From positions 12,328,137-12,392,136 of the forward strand of contig NC_135172.1 of the NCBI RefSeq assembly GCF_041146795.1: DNA of 64,000 nt. Reading direction: 5' to 3'. Below the pieces are notes generated by a model that saw nothing but the letters and a program-made list of their open reading frames with translations, did no database searches and had not been told where the DNA came from. The number at the start of each line of letters is the position of its first letter. The first letter of the stretch is position 1. Both the position numbers and the translations under genes were made by a program. Positions 34,397-46,186 of this stretch are shown one piece after another. Source of the DNA: Maylandia zebra. Lineage: Eukaryota; Chordata; Actinopteri; Cichliformes; Cichlidae.

Positions 34397-36020
34397 GTGG
34401 GAATGAATGGGATTGTTTTGCAGGGATTATGTTACTTTGGGATATATTATACATTTGTTTATATTCTTTTTTTTTCTCTTTCTTTCCCTTTTTTCTTTTT
34501 CTTTTTTTTTCTTTTATTTCACAGCCGAAGATACATTTTTGGACTCATTTCACAGCTTAAATGTACTACTTAACCTTAATGTACAGACCACCTGGGTCTG
34601 GGTGCAGTTCCCCCCTCCAGGGGCAAGGGTACCTAGACCCGGTTCGTAGAGTACGCTTGGGGAGTGTGATCGTGTGTACAGCGTCTCTTTATGTCTGTCT
34701 CCACGTTGGTTGAGTGTGGAGTAAGTGCATATGAGAGCATGAGGGTGGGAATGGATGTTTGTGTCTATATGTCAGGTTGGGTATCAGACGCCACCTCTCT
34801 GGGGACATCTCAGGCCCTCCAAGGTTTGGAGGCCTATCTCCACCCACCACCACTTCCCCTGCCAGTGGCGGACTCCCACAGGTGTCAGTGCGTTGGTGGT
34901 TCTTTGTGTCTGGGGGTGGGCGTCCGGGTACACACCGGCTCACTCCTTGGCGGCCGCTTATCGGGGCCTGGAGCCTGGGGCTCGCTCGGGCCACTTCGGT
35001 GGGGTGCCCCCGGCCTCTCGGCCTGGGGCTCGGTCACTCAGGCACAGCTGGCTGCCGGCGGAGCTCACGGGCGCGTCACTGCAACTCCCCCTGGCTTCTG
35101 CTCCGTGGCTGCTGAGTGAGCCCTCATCTGGGACTCTCCTCAGCTCTTACTGGGACAGTGGCGCGGCTGCCCCTCTGTTGGTCTTCCTTGGTCTGTTGTG
35201 TTCTGGGGGCCTCTGGATGTCTGGAGTTTTGATCTCCTCCATACCTGCTTCATGCCCTGGTGGACGGGGCTGTGGCCCCCCCCACACCCTCTAGCAGATC
35301 ATTACATGGAGAAACCTTTGGAATGCAAGCGCGCTGATCCACACAGGTATACACACAGGTGTACACACGGATATTCACAGACGCGGACTACAGCTTTCTT
35401 GGCTGCTGCCTCAAAGCACATTGTGCGCTGTCTATCTTGCGTGCTGCACAATATCGTTTATTATTTAGTATCTACTGCTAGCTAGTTTATTGTGATGGTG
35501 CCGTTTTTTTTATTATGTTGCTCTTTGTTGTTTGCTTTCTCTTCTGTTTTTTTTCTCCATACAGGTGACCCAGGTGTTTTTTTGTTTTTTTTTGTTTGTT
35601 TTTTTTCTTTCTTCCCCCCCTTCTCACCGTCTCTTCTCCCCTTTGGTTTTCTTTCTCTCCCTCTCTTTCTTTCATTCTTTCTCCCTGTCCTATCCCCCAG
35701 TCATGTCTGTCCCGTTTGTAGCAACTGTAAATAAAATAAATTCATAATTATAATAAAGGTCAATCAAATGGACCAATATCGCAAGGCCATGATGATCCAC
35801 TTGGTAAAATAAATCCGCTTGGCATCTTTCTTGGCCTTAAGACAACAATTCTGATGGCTATAGATCCAAACGGGACACAAAAAAAAAAAAAAAAACCCTT
35901 AATGTACAGATCATCTGTAATCCTTCTCTTTTCTTTCTGTCTATATGTATAATATATATGTTGATGTTTATGTGTACAAAAGGAAACCTCTTAATAAAAA
36001 AGACATTGTTTAAAAAAAAA
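34397..36020 (+). other. L1-type 3' UTR with polypyrimidine blocks and poly-A
   Basis: GC-rich middle (about 34700-35300) with open but unrecognised frames, flanked by long pyrimidine tracts (34460-34520, 35500-35700). It ends in TTAATAAAAAAGACATTG and nine A at 36012-36020. I treat the open frames as chance. Confidence 0.6.
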
Positions 36021-36033
36021 GTGGGATACTTAG

Positions 36034-36521
36034 ACGCCGGTTAAGTGGAGCTTCCTGTTAAGCTGCGGGAAGCGCTTATAAATTAACATAAGACTTAGAA
36101 ATCGGCCCGCTGTCCTGGACAGAGAACGGTCAATTGAACAGCAAGGTGGGCAAACCTGGGCTTAGAGGCTTTTAAATCTGTCGAAAAGGTAGGATGACCG
36201 ATATCGGAGGCAGAGGAAGTGACGTTGAAAATGTTTGTTTTCTCTTTGATCTTTTAGTAGAATAAGCGGTTATAATGCACACTTTCTTACACATACTGAA
36301 AAAGTGCTCATGAAGAGATGATCTGTTGTGAAAGGTGACTTAGAGTGCAGTAAAAGGTCAATGCATGCACGCTTATGGTCACAGATATTACGTAGATTTA
36401 TTTCTAGGGTAGAGGTGAAACATTTTGCTTTGTCTTTGCTTAGCAAGTAGTGATGCAGAAGGTGTTAAAGATATTCATGCCATGAATAAGTCGACAGGAA
36501 ACATATGGAGAGTGAGACACC
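36034..36521. other. No gene seen
   Basis: Continuation of the sequence that the L1-type element split. Same style as 24961-25356. No exons recognised. Confidence 0.35.
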
Positions 36522-36523
36522 TA

Positions 36524-38128
36524 CAGTGGGGCAAAAAAGTATTTAGTCAGCCACCGATTGTGCAAGTTCCCCCACCTAAAATGATGACAGAGGTCAGTAA
36601 TTTGCACCAGAGGTACACTTCAACTGTGAGAGACAGAATGTGAAAAAAAAAATCCATGAATCCACATGGTAGGATTTGTAAAGAATTTATTCGTAAATCA
36701 GGGTGGAAAATAAGTATTTGGTCAATAACAAAAATACAACTCAATACTTTGTAACATAACCTTTGTTGACAATAACAGAGGTCAAACGTTTACTATAGGT
36801 CTTTACCAGGTTTGCACACACAGTAGCTTGTATTTTGGCCCATTCCTCCATGCAGATCTTCTCGAGAGCAGTGATGTTTTGGGGCTGTCGCCAAGCAACA
36901 CGGACTTTCAACTCCCGCCACAGATTTTCTATGGGGTTGAGGTCTGGAGACTGGCTAGGCCACTCCAGGACTTTCAAATGCTTCTTACGGAGCCACTCCT
37001 TTGTTGCCCGGGCGGTGTGTTTTGGATCATTGTCATGTTGGAAGACCCAGCCTCGTTTCATCTTCAAAGTTCTCACTGATGGAAGGAGGTTTTGGCTCAA
37101 AATCTCACGATACATGGCCCCATTCATTCTGTCCTTAACACGGATCAGTCGTCCTGTCCCCTTGGCAGAAAAACAGCCCCATAGCATGATGTTTCCACCC
37201 CCATGCTTCACAGTAGGTATGGTGTTCTTTGGATGCAACTCAGTATTCTTCTTCCTCCAAACACGACGAGTGGAGTTTATACCAAAAAGTTCTACTTTGG
37301 TTTCATCTGACCACATGACATTCTCCCAATCCTCTGCTGTATCATCCATGTGCTCTCTGGCAAACTTCAGACGGGCCTGGACATGCACTGGCTTCAGCAG
37401 CGGAACACGTCTGGCACTGCGGGATTTGATTCCCTGCCGTTGTAGTGTGTTACTGATGGTGACCTTTGTTACTTTGGTCCCAGCTCTCTGCAGGTCATTC
37501 ACCAGGTCCCCCCGTGTGGTTCTGGGATCTTTGCTCACCGTTCTCATGATCATTTTGACCCCACGGGATGAGATCTTGCGTGGAGCCCCAGATCGAGGGA
37601 GATTATCAGTGGTCTTGTATGTCTTCCATTTTCTGATGATTGCTCCCACAGTTGATTTTTTCACACCAAGCTGCTTGCCTATTGTAGATTCACTCTTCCC
37701 AGTCTGGTGCAGGTCTACAATACTTTTCCTGGTGTCCTTCGAAAGCTCTTTGGTCTTGGCCATGGCGGAGTTTGGAGTCTGACTGTTTGAGGCTGTGGAC
37801 AGGTGTCTTTTATACAGATGATGAGTTCAAACAGGTGCCATTCATACAGGTAACGAGTGGGGGACAGAAAAGCTTCTTACAGAAGACGTTACAGGTCTGT
37901 GAGAGCCAGAGATTTTCCATGTTTGAGGTGACCAAATACTTATTTTCCACCCTGATTTACGAATAAATTCTTTACAAATCCTACCATGTGGATTCATGGA
38001 TTTTTTTTTCACATTCTGTCTCTCACAGTTGAAGTGTACCTCTGGTGCAAATTACTGACCTCTGTCATCATTTTAGGTGGGGGAACTTGCACAATCGGTG
38101 GCTGACTAAATACTTTTTTGCCCCACTG
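36524..38128 (-). mobile_element. Complete Tc1-like transposon
   Basis: The ends start CAGTGGGGCAAAAAAGTATT and are matched by an inverted copy at the right, with inverted repeats of about 205 bases (36524-36728 and 37924-38128). A TA dinucleotide flanks each end (36522-36523 and 38129-38130), the expected target duplication. Total length 1605 bases. One uninterrupted transposase lies inside on the minus strand. The long inverted repeats are the IR/DR type. Confidence 0.93.
36741..37763 (-). CDS. Tc1-like transposase, intact
   Basis: A full 340-residue transposase that cuts and pastes the element at TA sites. Residues 1-120 hold two helix-turn-helix DNA-binding motifs ([20 protein letters not shown]... 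[27 protein letters not shown] region). The catalytic DD34E triad is present: Asp in [12 protein letters not shown], Asp in [12 protein letters not shown] and Glu in [13 protein letters not shown], with 34 residues between the last two. The [15 protein letters not shown] motif is also present. Length and order match active fish Tc1 elements. The start ATG lies just inside the left part of the minus-strand element. No stop or frame error is seen, so it may still be competent or very recently immobile. Confidence 0.95.
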   Translation of the reverse strand: MAKTKELSKDTRKSIVDLHQTGKSESTIGKQLGVKKSTVGAIIRKWKTYKTTDNLPRSGAPRKISSRGVKMIMRTVSKDPRTTRGDLVNDLQRAGTKVTKVTISNTLQRQGIKSRSARRVPLLKPVHVQARLKFAREHMDDTAEDWENVMWSDETKVELFGINSTRRVWRKKNTELHPKNTIPTVKHGGGNIMLWGCFSAKGTGRLIRVKDRMNGAMYREILSQNLLPSVRTLKMKRGWVFQHDNDPKHTARATKEWLRKKHLKVLEWPSQSPDLNPIENLWRELKVRVAWRQPQNITALEKICMEEWAKIQATVCANLVKTYSKRLTSVIVNKGYVTKY

Positions 38129-38468
38129 TATATAGGGCAAAATGTGGTTGAGCTTGTAACCGAATGTGTGCCTGCAAAAGTAACAGTGTTGTACAAGACG
38201 TGCTCGAGATGATCAGATAAGAGAAGAAGAGAGCGAGCAACAGGAAACAGCTGGAGGGAAGACGGTGAAAGCGGCTCTTTAAGTGTGTTAAAGGTTGTCA
38301 AAAATATCGCTTACACAAATAAATAAAATTGAAGATTAAATACATAAAGGATAGAACCCAGAACATGATAAGTTGAACCAACTTTGAATAATTAAGAGAA
38401 CAATTGATGAATACATTAGATTACTGAGGCGTAGCAGGGGGAGGAGTTTTTTTTTATACTTTACAGCA
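38129..38468. other. No gene seen
   Basis: Short AT-rich stretch between the Tc1 element and a hAT piece. Confidence 0.35.
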
Positions 38469-38750
38469 GTGGTCCCCAACCTTTTTTGCGCCACGGAACA
38501 ATATTTTCACGGACCGGCCTTTAAGGTGTTGCGGATAAATTCAACAAAATAAAACTAGTACCGATACCGAAAAAAAGAAGATTTATTCATAACACACGTG
38601 AAAAGACCCAGGAAAACCGAGTTAACGATAAAAACACTAACAAAATAACACTGAAAACCGATAAAAACCCTGAAAACCATACATTTCACACCTGAGCCTC
38701 AACTCTCGCGGCCCGGTACCAAATGACTCACGGACCGGTACCGGTCATGT
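38469..38750. mobile_element. hAT (Tip100/Zaphod-like) MITE, right end lost
   Basis: Left end CAGTGGTCCCCAACCTTTTT followed by TTTTCACGGACCGGCC, and a right region CGGCCCGGTACC, then CGGACCGGTACCGGTC. These are typical of non-autonomous hAT elements known from fish and mammals. The right inverted end is missing. Confidence 0.65.
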
Positions 38751-39281
38751 TAAAAGAATGTTGGAAATTTGATCAGAATACGGTGAAAATGAGAGAAACA
38801 GACATTTTTCTCAGATCATTGTGTTAAATCGTCAAAATCCCCGTGTTCTCTTTAAGACTATCAGCTCTACTCTAAACAACCCTGAAAGCCTCTGCTGACA
38901 CATGTCATCAGTTCCTTTCTTTCTTTGTAAACAAGGTCGAGTCTGTCAGGTCAGCAATAGAACTTCCTACAGATGACCCATCAGTGTTTATTCCATGACT
39001 GTAAACATGTTTCCATTCGTCACTTCAGTCTTTACTCTGAAATACAGGAAATGACATCATGGCTCAAAATCTTTGTCGTTCAAACAATTCTTTATTTAAC
39101 ATTTTTTTAACTTTATTTAACAAAATACATTCAATAAAAACTTCAACTGAAACTGATTTTTAATCCAACCACTGAAAAAAAAGGTAACGACTGAACACAA
39201 ACAGAAGAACAATTTATAAAGATTAACATTGAACTATAGGAACAGTTTGATTCATAGCCTCATTAGAACTTTAACTTAAAC
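38751..39281. other. Non-coding; likely 3' UTR of the zinc-finger gene
   Basis: The minus strand contains AATAAA-like signals (TTTATT on the plus strand near 39091 and 39113) downstream of the zinc-finger stop. Confidence 0.4.
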
Positions 39282-40910
39282 TTAAGGAGAGCCGACCTGA
39301 GCTCTGTGGAGCCTGATCTCCAGGGTTTTAAGTTGGACTCTGAAACCAGAAGAGGATGTTTCTCTCTCTTCAGATTCGCTGTCGTCCTGTGATGGGAACG
39401 GTTTCAGCCCTGCGTGATCGCGCTGATGTTTGCACAGAGCAGATGATGAAGTGAATGTTTTGGCACAGTGGTAACAGTGAAACAGTTTATTAGTAACGTG
39501 GGATCGTTTGTGTGCAGAGTATGAACTGAGATTATTGAAGCTCTTGTCACACTGCTCACAGCTGTAGTTTCCTTCCATGTGTGTACGTTCATGCTCGTTA
39601 CGATGACCTGACTGTGAGAAGCTTTTGTCACAGTGTCTGCACTTGTATGGTTTCGCTCCTGTGTGGACTCGTTTGTGTGTTTTAAGCTGACTTGCAGTGG
39701 TGAAGGATGACCCACACTGATCACAGAGGTGCTTTTTGACCCCACTGTGAAAGAGTTCATGTTGTTTTAACTCAGCTGATGTGGGGAAGCTTCTCCCACA
39801 TTCTTTGCAGTATTTCAGTTTGTCTCCAGTGTGTTTACGTTGATGTATTTTTAGGCCGGCTTGCTGACTGAAAGTTTTTCCACAGATGTCACAACGAAAG
39901 TCTTTCCCACCACCACAGCGATGACAGGGTTGAGAAGTGGATCCATCTGTGTCGCTCTGCTTCTAAACAAAGACACAAAGACCGTGTAAGTCAGTCCTTC
40001 AACACTTTTATCCTGAAAGTCGCCTGAAATAAAGAGCATCTCTGCAGACGTCCAATTACATTTTACTGTTTCAATTAACACACTCAGTTTACTGGGCTAC
40101 AATAACTACAATACTACCACCATAATACTACAGCAATACTTATTTAATATTACAGTAACATCTGACTTACACTTAAATGAAATGAAAACCTGAATAATGG
40201 CTCAGAGCTACTCTTCGGTGGTGCAGAACTGCTAACATGCTAACACAATTTAATGAGCAGACTTGTTCCAAACAGTCAGACTGAACTTACAAGATAAAAA
40301 TAAAAATACAAACCTCACAGTAACTGCACTTGTAGAGTCTCTTTCTGGTGTGGATCTGTTGGTGTTGTCTCAGGTACTGTGGAGTTTTAAAAGTCTTCTC
40401 ACACAGGTCACATTGATAAGGTCTCTCCTCAGTGTGGGTAAACATGTGGCGTTGTAACTCTGTGTCTGTTGTAAAGTATTTGCCACACTGATCACACCAT
40501 TACACATCTTCTCCGGTGTGAATGCGTAGGTGTATATTTCGGTACCCTAGCTGGCTGAACGTTTTTCCACAGATGTCACAGCTGTATGCCTTAACTCCAG
40601 AGTGGGTAACTAGATGTCTCTGTAAGTGGCTACTGTGAATAAAAGCTCTGCCACACTGATCACAGCTGTAAGCTTTAACTCCACTGTGGACGACTTGGTG
40701 TGTTTTCAGGGAATTCTTCCAGGAAAACGACTTTCCACACAAGTCACAGCTGAACGGTCTCTCTCCAGTGTGGATGAGCTGATGTTGTTTTAGTTTAAAC
40801 TTCCAGGTAAAATCCTTCCCACACTCGTCACAGGTGTTTTTTTTCTCTCTCTTTCTTCTGTGAGGTTTGTCGGCCTCCTGAGAGCGCTGACTTCTCGGTC
40901 CATGTTGGTC
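39282..40910 (-). CDS. C2H2 zinc-finger protein, two exons, with an in-frame stop
   Basis: A probable DNA-binding transcription factor. Exon 1 (40910-40314, after a CTGCAG acceptor) has fingers such as [88 protein letters not shown] and [17 protein letters not shown]. Exon 2 (39962-39282) starts [18 protein letters not shown] in phase and adds six fingers before a Ser/Glu-rich tail ([16 protein letters not shown]). TGEKP-type linkers occur, such as HTGERPF. A TAA at 40500-40502 falls in frame between fingers 4 and 5 (HTGEDV, stop, WCDQCGKYF), where a linker residue is expected. This cuts the protein, or is a sequencing or pseudogene change. KRAB or other N-terminal domains are not seen. The start and first exon are not certain. 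Confidence 0.75.
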
Positions 40911-40916
40911 CTGCAG

Positions 40917-41660
40917 TGACAGAGATACAAACAGAGGCAGTGAGTGAAATGCAGTCATTAAACAAACTGAAGCTTCAAACTCCCTCCATTAACACTAGTT
41001 TTAAACCTGAAGGTGGAGTGTGGCACCAAACACCTTAAAGGTCTCTTATCCCCACCTACTGGTAGTAGTAACACATTACATCCAACCTGCTGTTAAAGAT
41101 AATTAATCATTGTTCAAACACTCTAAAATCATGCCCATCCCTCCTGCCTGTGCACAAATATTAATGCTAACACACTCAGAATAGTAATAAATGTTTACCA
41201 GGTCTGTACTTTTTTATATTTCCTGTTTGTTTCCTATTATATATTTCTATAATTGTATAATTTATTCGATAATAATAAATCATATGTAACAGTTACTAGC
41301 TTGGTTCAGTGAAGGATGATGTCAGAGTCTGACTGTAACCTGACGTTTTTTTTTACTTTTACTCGCTACATTAAAAAAAAAAAAAAATCTGTATTTTCTA
41401 CTCCTTACATTTTCAACACAGGCTTGTTACTTTTGGTTTAAGTCATTTGAGGGGAGTTATTTCATCACTGCGGGCTTCAAAGATCAAATTGATTTGAGCC
41501 TAAACAGTAACACATGAAATCCAATCCTGCATCATACACCAGGCTGTGTGGTAAAGTCCTATAAATGGAGCATGTAACGATCACTGTAACACAAACCGTA
41601 AATTTTATCTGAGTTTAAAGGTTTAAATCACCATCAATTTCATCCTTCTATGATTCAGAG
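40917..41660. other. No gene seen
   Basis: AT-rich sequence with poly-T and poly-A runs near 41350 and 41380. No exon recognised. Confidence 0.4.
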
Positions 41661-41689
41661 TTTGGCGACATCCTTATCATACAGAGTTC

Positions 41690-42985
41690 CGTTGGCTGAG
41701 TTGGGAAAAAGTTCTCAATAGAGTTTTTGAGCTCAGCAAGGAAATCTGTCAGTTCATGGTGTGAGATTATTATATTATCTTATGCCACGTTATACCCCTA
41801 ATTAAAGATAGTGAAATTATTATGTAGTTTTAGTTTGCATTATTCTCCTGACTTTGAAGAAGGTGACAACTATTACAGTTATTAAACTGATTTGTATTAC
41901 ATTAGACTGCTGATTTATTGTGAATGAGTGATATTGTTTTATGATGCATTATACTGCTGAGGTATAAGAAATACTGTTTTCAGAGAGTCATGGCCTTATT
42001 TGTCTGATTAGAAGAGAACAGAGCATACCAGAGAGGTTTTCTGCCCCATCTCATCAGGAGGAGATAAAACAGGGAGCCAAGGCCGTCACTTAGGCGCCGT
42101 AAGAGAGAAAGAATGTGAATGTTTAGGTTTTATGACTAGGTGGAGGGGGGCTGAAGCTATAAGAATGTGAGAAACACTCAGACGCTTCGAGATCAGGCGG
42201 ACACCCTCCCGCGCTCATCTCCCCTCCGGATGGTTTATGCTCAAAAGTGTTGAATTGTATGGAATAAAAGATTGTTGATTGAGCATTTATACACCGAGTA
42301 TTGTCCTTCCTTCAGCCCAAAGATCAAAAGAATTGGGAGATTTAACAATGGACATGGCATGTATGATGCAGTGAAGGTATTTCAAGTGAAGCTGTCACAA
42401 ATGCACCAGTGCAACCTGTCTCACTTTCCCTGTTGCCAAGTAATGTTGAACCAAGTCGGCGCACTTTGCTGATAAACTGAGCGCACTGAGTTCGCGGCGC
42501 TTTGGTGACTGTGAAGCACAAAAAGAGAATTTCAAGCTTCTTTTTTACGTGGAAACTGCACCTGTGCAGATTCAGATGGAGCTGCAGTGTAATGGTACAC
42601 TCAAGGCAAAGTACGACACTGAATGGCCTGCACAGTTTATTAGTTCCATTCCTGCAGCAATGCCCCAGCTCCGTCTACATGCAGCTCCAACCTTGTGTAT
42701 GTTTTCATTTATTTTTTCTGGGGTTTTTGCAGCATGTTCATATTTCTAACTTGCATAATTTTGACAGGATATATTTTTATGAAGATCAAAACATTTAAAG
42801 TTAAAGTTGATTTTTTAAGTTTATTTATTCTGGAATAAAATTCCTGTCTGTTTTTATTCATATTTCTGTTTAAAAAACATGGTTTTAGTGTGTTCAATAA
42901 ATGTTTATCTTGTTTGGCCCGCGACCTAAAGTGTGCCTTGAGTTTTGCTCCCTGTGCAGTTGAGTTTGACACCCCTGGTGTAGAG
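41690..42985 (+). mobile_element. hAT/Charlie-type transposon or GTF2IRD2-like ORF remnant
   Basis: Coding pieces match hAT-derived proteins of the GTF2IRD2/ZBED type. RWLSWEKVLNRVFELSKEIC, then QFM, is at 41690-41759. After an inserted solo LTR the code resumes as MYDAVKVFQVKLSQMHQCNL, SHFPCCQVMLNQVG, LFYVETAPVQIQMELQCNGT and MPQLRLHAAPTLCMF up to about 42700. The right end CGCGACCTAAAGTGTGCCTT...GAGTTTGACACCCCTGG at 42918-42979 resembles a Charlie-like terminus. The frame breaks at several points and no complete protein is left. Confidence 0.65.
41760..42347 (+). mobile_element. Solo LTR, same family as 33831-34396, 4-bp duplication
   Basis: Begins TGTGAGATTATTATATTATC and ends GGGAGATTTAACA, flanked by ATGG at 41756-41759 and 42348-42351. 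It shares long blocks with the copy at 33831 (ACCCCTAATTAAAGA, TTATGTAGTTTTAGTTTGCA). It lies inside the hAT-type coding remnant. No internal retroviral part adjoins. Confidence 0.85.
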
Positions 42986-43353
42986 GATGGAAATCAGCCA
43001 GGACAACTCATGAAACATCTGCAGACATCTGGTTGAATTCAGTTGTGTACATCCACAGAGAGCAGCAGGTCAGCTGATCACAGCCTGTACATTAAGAACA
43101 TCGACTGGAGCTCTCAATAGAAATGATTGTGAGCTGTGACTCTTTTCCCCACACTGAGCCACTACAGCTGATTTTAGGGTTGAATCCTGCTGAATCCCAC
43201 TTTAACCTCTTCCCTGCCCATTTTCCTCTTTAGAGGCAAAGTCACCCTCTACAATGTAGGCATTGTATTATTACATGAATATTACATTACATTAATATAG
43301 CACAAGGTTCAGTTAGTTTTGCATAAAATATATATCAGTACTTCATCTTTTAC
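42986..43353. other. No gene seen
   Basis: Short unique-looking stretch between the hAT/Charlie remnant and the next element. Confidence 0.35.
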
Positions 43354-43401
43354 CCCTTTAAGACCTACCATAGAACCAAGAGCTTATGTTTATATTTTTA
43401 C

Positions 43402-44722
43402 TAGAGATGGCACGATACCACTTTTTTATGTCCGATACCATAAATTTGGATATCTGCCGATACCGATATGAATCCGTATTTTTTAATCAACAGAACTGTT
43501 TTTTTTTTAATATCTTGCTGTTTTTGTATAAGTTCATACTCAAGTTAAAAAACAAAACACTAAAGCTATTCTGTTATACCTGTATGCAAAAAATACACAG
43601 CACCCAAATATTTCATAGTTCAGTAATAGTGATCAATCTAATACACTTAATCCTACTCCATCCTCCCTATTCTGGTATTTTAAGGAGTAAGTAACCTAAA
43701 TAATAGGGCTCTAAAACTCCCAGCAAAAAAAAAAAATAGATAGGGAATCACCCACCCTCCACTTCATGATGCTTAATCAACATAATCAACTTTAATTTGA
43801 TGCAGTGTGAAAAAAGATTCACAGAAATCAATTATTTTTCAAGAATAATTAAATAGATTCAACATCTTTCTTCAACAGAATTGCAGACTGCACAGATGGT
43901 ACCTTCCCAAAGGAAAAAGTAGTAAAGCTTACTAGGGTATATTAGGCTTAGTTACTATATACAGTCATGGACTTCTATACATTTTACATCAGATTAAAAC
44001 TTTGGGTGTAAGATTCAGATAATTATTTATTAAAATCTAGACATTTTAAATGAGAATAAGAAAGAAAAGGATGTCTTTGTGCCCCCTTTTCCCTGTTAAT
44101 GCCCTATCGGCCACCCTGGCTAAACTTTGCTAGATCCGCCCCTGCACAGTTACCAGCCGTCAGCTAGAAAAGGATCCTGGTGTAGAAAGTAATATTAAAT
44201 AAATTCTAACAACAGCTTATCAAGGTTAAACGTGCTGCTGTTGTTCAGCTGCTGGTTTCCTCTTTCTGGCGCGAAGTGGGCAATAAACAAACAAGAGAGA
44301 CGGACTCGCGACAGAAAAGCCGATCAGCTGATCATGATTTCATGACTGAAGTAGCAGCAGGAGAGGGAGGGGGAGAGAAGAGGCAGTCGCTCCATATATG
44401 TTCCATCGCAGGAATGCTTTACAAACATTCAGAGACGAACTTACACACTTGCTTTACTTCTCTCTGGGATAACTTCCTCGGAGATGAAATGCCGGATTGG
44501 TAGCGAGGCTACAAATACACACAGCCGCTCTATCACATGAGCACACTGCTCTGACGTGCTACGGTTATGAGCCGAGTTATGCCATGTCGCAAGTTTTGTG
44601 AGGTGCTTTTTTGAAATTTAATGGATCGGATTACATTTTTTATTTCTCTCCGATATCAGATCCAGTAATTTACGTCAGTATCGAACCGATACGATACGTG
44701 ATATCGGATCGGTCCATCTCTA
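43402..44722. mobile_element. Non-autonomous hAT element 1, perfect 8-bp target duplication
   Basis: Ends TAGAGATGGCACGATACCAC and (right, reverse complement) TAGAGATGGACCGATCCGAT. Flanked by ATTTTTAC at 43394-43401 and 44723-44730. The 8-bp duplication is diagnostic for hAT. No transposase frame was recognised in its 1321 bases. Confidence 0.85.
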
Positions 44723-44742
44723 ATTTTTACATGCCCTTAATG

Positions 44743-46186
44743 CAGGGCTCTAGAGTGCGACCAATTTGGTCGCAAATGCGACCAAATTTTTCAGTGGTGC
44801 GACTAAAAAATATATTTGCTTGCACCTGTGCGACCAAATGTTCGGGTAGCAAAAAAAAAAAAAAAAAAAAATCTGCAACCTTCCCTGTGGTCAACAACAG
44901 ACACACATTATGCCCCTATCGTGGACTAAACCAATCAGAGATAGTAAGGGGCGGGACCTCTCTGATTGGCCGTGGTCCAGTTGAAAGTGCAGGTGGAAGT
45001 GGGAGGTGAGTAGCTTGAATAAAGCGATATCAATTCATTAAATCCTGAATCGACTTTTAAATATAACTGTGTTTTGCCAGAAACGCCAGATTCTCAGATT
45101 AAAGCTCACAAAACCATTTCAACAACAACCAAACAGCAAATGAGAGCAGGTACACGGACTCCACACAAAGACGTAAACACAGAGCCAACGCATCAGAATC
45201 AGCTTTGTCTTTCTCGGCTTTCTCAGCTTAGCGATCCTGATGCGTCCGGTCCACGCTGTGATTACGTCTTTTTGCGCTGATTCTGAGCTGCAGGTTTTGT
45301 CTCTCTCCAACCAAAATTCACCGAGCCAGCAGCAAAAGAAGCAGCAAACTGCGCTTCACATTTGATCAATGTCGTAATGAATTTTGCTGTTTTGCTTCCA
45401 CGACTATTAAAATCACACTTCATGCACAGCTAGCTCTCTCTCTCTCTCTCTGTACTTCAAGAACAGTTTCCCGTCTCCAATCTCTGTTTTCTGTATTATT
45501 CATTCGCTTATTACCCACCAGTCTACCGCTGTTTACGGCGCTGTGGCTGCTGTCTTTTTCTATTCTTTTTTTCACTTAAATGACATCGGGCAAGCAAGCC
45601 TATTTTTTCTGTTGTTCAATACTGAAGAAATTTAAACTTTATATGCAGAACATTGTAGAATATTTTGAAGGTTATCTGCTATAAAAAGCCAGACAAGGAA
45701 AATCTCCTTCATGTTTTTCTGTGTTTTATTCTCAGTTACTTTCACACAAAGGCATCTGCTGTGATGTTCACAATTCTGAAGAAGTCAGTACTGATAAATG
45801 ATCAGAATTATAATATTTCTGACTGTCTGAGGCTAATTTGAATCGAATCGGGACTTTGAAAACCGGAATCGAATGGATTATAGAAATCAGTGATGATACC
45901 CAGCCCTAGTGAGCAGCCTAGGCACGACAGAAGTGGATGTAGCTGTAATAGGAAAAGAACTATTGCTAACTTTTCTGTTAAGTTAAGGCCTGATCCTTCT
46001 GAAATTCATAGCCAGTGCTCTGACACGGTGTCATCAATCTTTGAATGCTGAAAAAGCACAGTGTATCCAGAAAAACACATTATATTATATAAATTATTAT
46101 AAAATTTGTGTGCGCCTAACTTTTGTGCTGGTACACCTAACTTTTTAAAGTTAGGCGTACCGGCAAAAAGTTAGTCTAGAGCCCTG
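44743..46186. mobile_element. Non-autonomous hAT element 2, perfect 8-bp target duplication
   Basis: Ends CAGGGCTCTAGAGTGCGACC and, on the right, TAGTCTAGAGCCCTG. Flanked by CCTTAATG at 44735-44742 and 46187-46194. It starts only 12 bases after the duplication of hAT element 1. 1444 bases, with an internal (CT)n run near 45431-45452. No transposase seen. Confidence 0.85.

Larger units (their letters stand above)
25357..36020 (+). mobile_element. Tx1/L1-type LINE, near full length, with nested insertions
   Basis: One element runs from about 25357 to its poly-A at 36012-36020. It is flanked by GTGGGATATTTAG (25344-25356) and GTGGGATACTTAG (36021-36033), a 13-bp target-site duplication with one difference. 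Parts in order: 5' UTR, ORF1 (25515-26312), ORF2 endonuclease (from 27091), RT and a C-terminal CCHC-like motif (to 33758), then a long GC-rich 3' UTR. Two Rex1-type LINE fragments (27382-29625, 30520-31170) and a solo LTR (33831-34396) were inserted later. Without them the element is about 7.2 kb. ORF2 is interrupted, so it is not active. Confidence 0.85.

Noticed and set aside
34691-35294. Long open frames in GC-rich DNA
   Set aside because: They lie in the LINE 3' UTR, overlap each other in several frames and have no recognisable motif.
36835-37782. 315-codon plus-strand frame
   Set aside because: Antisense shadow of the Tc1 transposase.
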